DNA of 64,000 nucleotides from Scolanthus callimorphus. Taxonomy: Eukaryota; Cnidaria; Anthozoa; Actiniaria; Edwardsiidae. Shown here piece after piece: positions 58,640-64,000 of this stretch. The notes beneath the pieces are model-generated. The model was not told where the DNA came from and did no database searches. It saw nothing but the letters and a program-made list of their open reading frames with translations. Each line of letters opens with the position of its first letter. The stretch's first letter is position 1. The stretch is taken from positions 186,001 through 250,000 of the forward strand of contig CM066918.1 of the NCBI GenBank assembly GCA_033964015.1. The letters run 5' to 3'. The position numbers and the translations under genes were made by a program.

Positions 58640-59471
58640 CGAGTCAGGCTTGTCAAGTGATTGGAGCCTAGTTTAGTCTATCATCTGGCTGTGTTTCTAA
58701 TGACGGATAGCCGAGGTGTCTCACGTGGCCTGCTCGCTGTGTTAGTGATAACAAGCGCCTTTAAACCCTAAAGATTATTAATTAAGGCAGCTGCTGTTCT
58801 CTCCCGCCTCGTCTTTCTTCGATGGCTCACGCAAAGCCAGCCAATTAACACACACGAAATATTAACTGAAAACAATTTGTCAGCGAAGTAAATCTAGTCA
58901 CGCAAAGCAAACTAAATGTCATATTCAGACTTATCCGCTCCGAGGGGACCTCCTCCTGTGGTATTTCAGGAGAGAGAACACTGAGGACGAACCCGTTGCC
59001 AACCACAGGTTCAAGGAAACCGAAAACAGCAGGACGCCATGCCAGCTACCAGTATTCATAGCTCTGAAACATTCCCATCCCCAATTATTATATATAAAAG
59101 ATGAGAAAAAATAAAACAGCGACGTCCCCGGATCCTTAAGGATGCTGGTCATCCCCAATTATTAAAAGCAGTATTATACTGTAACACACAAAACCTCTTT
59201 GACTCTTAAATATTGAAGATATTTATACAAATTTATCAGTCATACTTTTTATTAATAATATCTGTACCATCTTTGGAACGCGACAATTTTTATTTCCTCG
59301 CATGTAAACCAGGGAATCTTTGAAAGATGACCTTTCACTAGTGTCGGCCATAATACAAGTCGACAGCGCACCGAAAACGCAAATAATGCTGATGGGTGTA
59401 TTTGATGTACTGTATTTGATGAAGGAAATATGCAATTTTTCGTCCCATGAGGTTAGAAATATCTCTTCCTT
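58640..59471. other. Intergenic downstream of PAQR copy 2
   Basis: No gene seen. CATCCCCAATTATTA occurs twice (about 59076 and 59149). Confidence 0.4.
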
Positions 59472-59602
59472 AGGGGCCGACCATTTAACTCTTGAGGGAG
59501 GGGGGGGGGGGGGGGCTCTTGAAAAAGAATTCCTGCACGGAACAAAATCTTGCACTGACAAAAAAGTCCCCCCCCCCCTCAAAAGTTAAATGGTCGGCTC
59601 CT
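59472..59602. mobile_element. Foldback element, AGGGGCCGACCATTTAACTT family, copy 2
   Basis: AGGGGCCGACCATTTAACTC ... AAGTTAAATGGTCGGCTCCT with poly-G and poly-C arms; same internal sequence as 27187-27383 but shorter. Confidence 0.85.
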
Positions 59603-59644
59603 TATTTAAATTGGCTCTGGTGCTAGGAAATTTAGCGCCATAAG

Positions 59645-59766
59645 GCCTGGTTTCCGTATAGTCTTATCTGTCTCATCAGTCGACCGTGAAACAATGAAAA
59701 TTGGAATTATTCTTTTGTTTCACGGTTGACTGATACGACAGATAAAACTATATGGAAACCAGGCTT
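59645..59766. mobile_element. Foldback element, GGTTTCCATATAGTC family, copy 1
   Basis: Arms CCTGGTTTCCGTATAGTCTT and its mirror ACTATATGGAAACCAGG, with inner GACCGTGAAACAA / TTGTTTCACGGT. Confidence 0.8.
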
Positions 59767-60002
59767 AAGACACAGTTGGTCATCCGCTTTTCCTTTGATA
59801 TTATGATACTGAATTGTGTGAGAATTAAAACTGAATTCACATGGTGGTGTGTTACAATAAGGGTAGAGGGGTGGTGGAGGATACAATTATTTCAACTCCG
59901 CGGCGCAAAACCATGTACATGAATTGCTTCGTTCCGGCAAGAATTATCATTGAGAACTCGTGATACATGGTTTCACGAGCAATGTTAATTGAAACAGGCT
60001 TA

Positions 60003-60447
60003 AAGCCTAGTTTCCATATAGTCTTATCAGTCGTATCAGTCAACCGTGAAACAATAGAATAATTCCAATTTCCATTGTTTCACGGTCGACAGATGCGACA
60101 GATACGACAGATAAGACTTTATTATATAAACACCAATGAAATACCAGGTGATCTCCCGCGCGAAAACTTGATATCTTCACACGTGAAAATATCATGTTAT
60201 TTTCACATGTGAAAATATCACACTTGCCTTTGCTGAATGCTCGATTTTTAAGCTTAACTCAAATAAAATTTGAATTTGGTATTTCATTGATGTTTATATA
60301 ATAAACAGAACATTACATGACCGCTTGGAGATACGAATTTTATCTTCTCGTGTTAAAAATTTATCTCATAAATTTTCAACACTCGAAGATAAAATCCGTA
60401 TCTCCGCGCGGCCATGTAATATCCTCTATATATGGAAACTAGGCTTA
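60003..60447. mobile_element. Foldback element, GGTTTCCATATAGTC family, copy 2 (interrupted)
   Basis: Same arms as copy 1; split by the composite element at 60117-60428. Confidence 0.75.
60117..60428. mobile_element. Composite foldback element, copy 3, nested in another foldback
   Basis: Inverse-orientation copy of 11395-11735, lacking ~27 bp at one palindrome centre. It splits the host element 60003-60447: the host reads GATAAGACT at the left and ATATGGAAACTAGGC at the right, contiguous in the intact copies 59645-59766 and 60951-61135. Confidence 0.8.
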
Positions 60448-60950
60448 ATGCTTTTATGATATAGCGGGAGAGAACCATTACTTTATCGGAGTAATAAGAG
60501 CATAGATTTGGACCAATCAGGGCGCGCGTTATATCGTAGCTATATTATAATTCCTGATAAAGAATATTTTCGCGTCATTCGAGACTGGAGTGAACACGCG
60601 ACTACTAAAACTCAGAGCTTGAGCGTAGACTGTTTTATTTTTAACACCCTTCTAAGTAAAACAAGTTACAAACTCGCCCTCAGCGTGTTTAGTGGGTAAT
60701 ATAATAGAGCTAGCTATAGGAGGCATGAGATATTTCCAATTTATATGTACATATTAATTAGACATTTTTCTCGTCACAAAGCTCACATGGGTAGTCGCAT
60801 TTATTCGCGTTTCCCTATTACGAGCGCCTGTTATATTGTAACAAAAAGTACGCCCATTTTCAAATGGATATACTTCTAGCTTTTCTTTGTTTACACCCCC
60901 GAATGTAAACCTTCGTTTCTGTGCGTTGTAGTGTGGATGGAAAGTTAAGG

Positions 60951-61135
60951 CTGGTTTCCATATAGTCGTATCTGTCTCATCAGTCAACCGTGAAACAAAA
61001 TAATAATTCCAATTTCTATTGTTTCACGGTCGACTGATGAGACAGATACGACCGTGAAACAATGGAAATTGGAATAATTTTTTTGTTTCACGGTTGACTG
61101 ATACGACAGATGAGACTATATGGAAACCAGGCTTA
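60951..61135. mobile_element. Foldback element, GGTTTCCATATAGTC family, copy 3 (internally duplicated)
   Basis: Same arms; the inner GTGAAACAA...TTGTTTCACGGT hairpin is present twice. Ends about 70 bp before the 3' end of the M13 gene. Confidence 0.8.
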
Positions 61136-61205
61136 AAACTGAAAAGACCTCAAAAACTCCTCTAGCCTGTGAGACCTGACTGATATGCGTGTGTTTTTGG
61201 AAATG

Positions 61206-63885
61206 TCACCAAACTGCACACTTTTTCTCTGGATTCATCGGCGATCCAACAGGACAATTGAAGTGTTCCGCAAATTTCTTGAAGTTTCGTAAAGACCCAT
61301 TTACCCTAAAACAAAACAAAGAACAAAGTAAATCCCCTTGAATCTCATGAGTACAGGCCGTGAAACAAAGTCGAATAGAGGGTTTTCAATCAAGATTGGT
61401 CGGTCGCGCGTGCACTCACGCCTTCAGTAATCAGTAATCGCTTCAAATTCAACACGTGTGCCATGCCAGGAATTTGACACAGTATTAAGTAGCGTAACCT
61501 TACCTCCACGACATAGGCGCATGCTCGTCCCATGCGAGTGACATCATACCCGCCTCGTCACTCAATTTGCCGCACCAGTTCTTCGTAACGAAAAATGTGA
61601 ATGTATTTAATAATAATATCTAATAATATATTAATACCAGCTATTAATTCTAGCCTGGTAAATTTACATATAAGTGTTCAGCGGCCACTGAAAACTTTGA
61701 ACATTTAGAAATCCTTGCGATTGGCTTCAAAATTATTTCGCCAGTTTTTAAATTGACGAATGTAAGGATATAAATGTAAAGCCATACCTTCTAGAATATG
61801 GTTCGCGTAAGAGCTGAAATATTTGGAGGACTAAGTACTGGCAAGAGTGGATTAACAAGAGTTAGAATCTTTCGTACAGTATTTGTCCACATCACAGTCA
61901 GAAAAGTGTCTATTTTTAGATTTGAATTTCGCGCGCGATTGAACACGGTTATTAAGTTCTTACCCTCGCAAAACTGAAAAAGAAGATCTGTTCATTTGTT
62001 AGCATCACTCCAGGCAGTCTCGGCTCCTCCCCGTTGGTGCGTACCCAGTTCTGGTAGGCCTATAATAGAACAAGGAAGTTCTTATTAGAGCTCCGAAAGT
62101 TTAGCTGCTTTTTGCTAAATCCGATTGGTAAGCTCGGATTATATGCATCCTGTAAGGGTTTGTAGTGGGTTGAGAATGGTTTAGGTTTATAACGCGTTTC
62201 TTTAGTGTGTTCAAGCTATGCAGCTTGACATACTAAACACTTTTTAGCCTTTAATCGACCGATTTCGGTACCTGCGCCCATAAGTAGAAAGCAAACACAT
62301 AAGGCGCTGCCTTTAAAACTAAAAACAAATGTTTTTTTTCTTTCAAGATTTACTCAACCCATAAACTAATACTGATGAGTTGATTGTCTAATATTTATCA
62401 ACCCAAAAAGAAATCACGAATCCTAGTACGCGAAAAAATTATTTGCGCATGCGTCGAAAGAAAGTTGCTCAAACTGATACCAATAGACATGTTTGTATCG
62501 GGAATGTTTAAATCAGGGTCATAACGATACTCAAAACAATGCCGATAAAAAGCTGTCGGGTTTATTGCACAACCGTAAATGTAGAGAACAAACTGTCCCA
62601 CATGGATCAGGTGAACAGAGTGCCGTTAATTGTTCACTTCTCGTACAAAGGGCGTCTATCTATGGTCTGGTGGTGTCAGGGCGGAAATCTCTGGCGTGGG
62701 GGTAAGAACCGTTCATCGGACGCCATACGACGCTTCAGCTCTGTCTGGAAGTATGGTCCCTTTTTTACGTTCAATTTCTGCGGTTTTCATAATTCTACGA
62801 ACTCTGCACAGACTAATTTATATGTTCATCACCTGTTATTGTGTTCCCTGGATCAAACAACCCAGCTTTTGCAGAATCTCAATGATGTTTGTGGATGCTA
62901 AATGTTAGTTGTGAGGTCGAAGGAAGCTGCTAAAACACGGTTTCTTCCGAGTTCGGAAGAATATACTAGAAGTAGTACTTCTAGTATTCTAATCATTTTT
63001 TTTTCATTTCCGTGGTAAATTCATGGGTTTTAATCGTTTGTCAGTACGTAAATTGAGTCTACTTTTTAGGTTGTTGAAGGTTTTACCTCAAACGCTTGCT
63101 TTACCCCGCCATTATCAGCAATATTTTCAGAGAGAGTTAATTTTCCATCCACCTGAAAAAGCAGACACAATATACTATTGTCAGCTGAAAATAGGTCCCC
63201 CTAGATTATACATTGGCTGATTCCTTATCGCTCACCTGTAGGCCATAGAAAGTAAAGTTGTTGTACTGATCCACCAGACACTGGGACCTGTTGTTAAAGT
63301 TCCCTATGGTGTAGTTAGTCCACCACTTGATGTTATTACCGTCCTTGTTATAGTCTTTCCCTGAAAACACAGTATCACGTGACATGAGCGGGGGGGGGGG
63401 GGGGGGGGTGGGGGGGTGGAGCCGGGTCAGTGGCATTTTTGACGGACTCCCTAGGGTAATGTGAGGTCTACTTGTAGCTAAGGATGCCTGAGATCGGGCA
63501 TTCAAAAGGGCTTTAGGAATACTCAGATCTGATTTGTCCTGCTATTCATTGCCTCAGATATACCGCCAGCCAACGCCTAAGACTAAGCTTGCGCAATGAC
63601 TCTTGCACTACGTACGTTGCATGATGCTGCTTGATCACCTCGCAGCGAGGAAAAGAAATACGTGGAAAAGGAGTCGATATGATCTATACACAGGGTAATA
63701 CCGCTCGATAGCCTATTAATCTCCTCCTCGCCTGGGTGTGCCATGATCGTAACACTAGTACAATTGTATTGAGTAGGAAGTTTGCTTATCTAGTTAGATC
63801 TACTCTAAAACCATTACCTGTGACGTCAAAACCATGGGTTAATTCATGTGCCATGATCGTCCCTATCGCACCATAATTCACCGCT
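61206..63885 (-). CDS. M13 family zinc metallopeptidase (neprilysin / endothelin-converting-enzyme type), 5' part beyond right edge
   Basis: Type II membrane ectopeptidase family that cleaves extracellular peptides. Exons in order: 63885-63818, 63360-63236, 63152-63087, 62059-61964, 61580-61504, 61305-61206 (stop TGA at 61208-61206); all junctions keep phase. The first visible exon has [20 protein letters not shown] with the HExxH zinc site (HELTH). Next come [12 protein letters not shown] and [12 protein letters not shown], then [12 protein letters not shown], which holds the third zinc ligand Glu and the catalytic-site Asp (ExxxD). Then [17 protein letters not shown] and the C-terminal [18 protein letters not shown], typical of M13 with the Cys-x-x-Trp end. 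The usual LGEN reads LSEN here. N-terminal half not in the window. Confidence 0.93.
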
Positions 63886-64000
63886 CTGAAATACACATGA
63901 TAATAGTTTCGCAATGATCGTCTTAACGTCACCATGGCAACATGCACTAACGTAACATCCACTTACTATATAAAGAAAAACATGGGAGATATCTCTATCA

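Noticed and set aside
62493..62908. Overlapping plus-strand ORFs within the M13 gene
   Set aside because: Located in an intron of the minus-strand gene, no recognisable domain.

Overview
The window is animal nuclear DNA: split genes with consensus GT/AG introns, many foldback (MITE-like) elements and minisatellites, and about 40% GC by eye. The gene families and repeat style suggest a cnidarian, most likely an anthozoan (sea anemone or coral). That is an inference; the species cannot be fixed from sequence alone.

Layout. (1) 168-9051, minus strand: anoctamin (TMEM16) gene A, 18 coding exons in view, 3' part off the left edge. (2) 9052-15834: intergenic, full of foldback elements. (3) 15835-40295, minus strand: anoctamin gene B, about 35 exons. 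Its first ten exons encode three PDZ domains that join, in phase, to the same anoctamin exons seen in gene A. (4) 40296-47568: intergenic, with a large palindromic element, a 1.19-kb terminal-inverted-repeat element, and one weak TATA-driven ORF. (5) 47569-48687 and 57475-58593, plus strand: two intronless PAQR (progestin/adiponectin receptor family) genes, each 372 aa. (6) 52892-55536, plus strand, between them: a two-exon homologue of AURKAIP1/mS38, a mitochondrial small-subunit ribosomal protein. (7) 61206-63885, minus strand: the 3' half of an M13 (neprilysin/ECE-type) zinc metallopeptidase that runs off the right edge.

How the genes relate. A and B are tandem paralogues: most homologous exons have identical lengths (67, 110, 108, 137, 58, 75, 65, 44, 97, 61, 83 bp) and the same intron phases. 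B carries an N-terminal PDZ array; A has a short unrelated N-terminus. A PDZ array covalently joined to a membrane anoctamin is the most unusual protein architecture here. B also has a one-base deletion relative to A in one exon and two other frame irregularities in its 3' half, so it is either a decaying gene or affected by sequence error. The PAQR pair is a second tandem duplication, with an unrelated housekeeping gene between the copies.

Mobile DNA. Several elements still show target-site duplications (8 bp at 53862/54222; 9 bp at 53208/53787; 6 bp at 45684/46879). One composite foldback element lies in inverted orientation at about 11.4 kb and 60.1 kb, the latter copy nested inside another foldback element. 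Large minisatellites (48 bp x33, 46 bp x~19, 55 bp x4, 43 bp x7) sit in introns and create long spurious ORFs.
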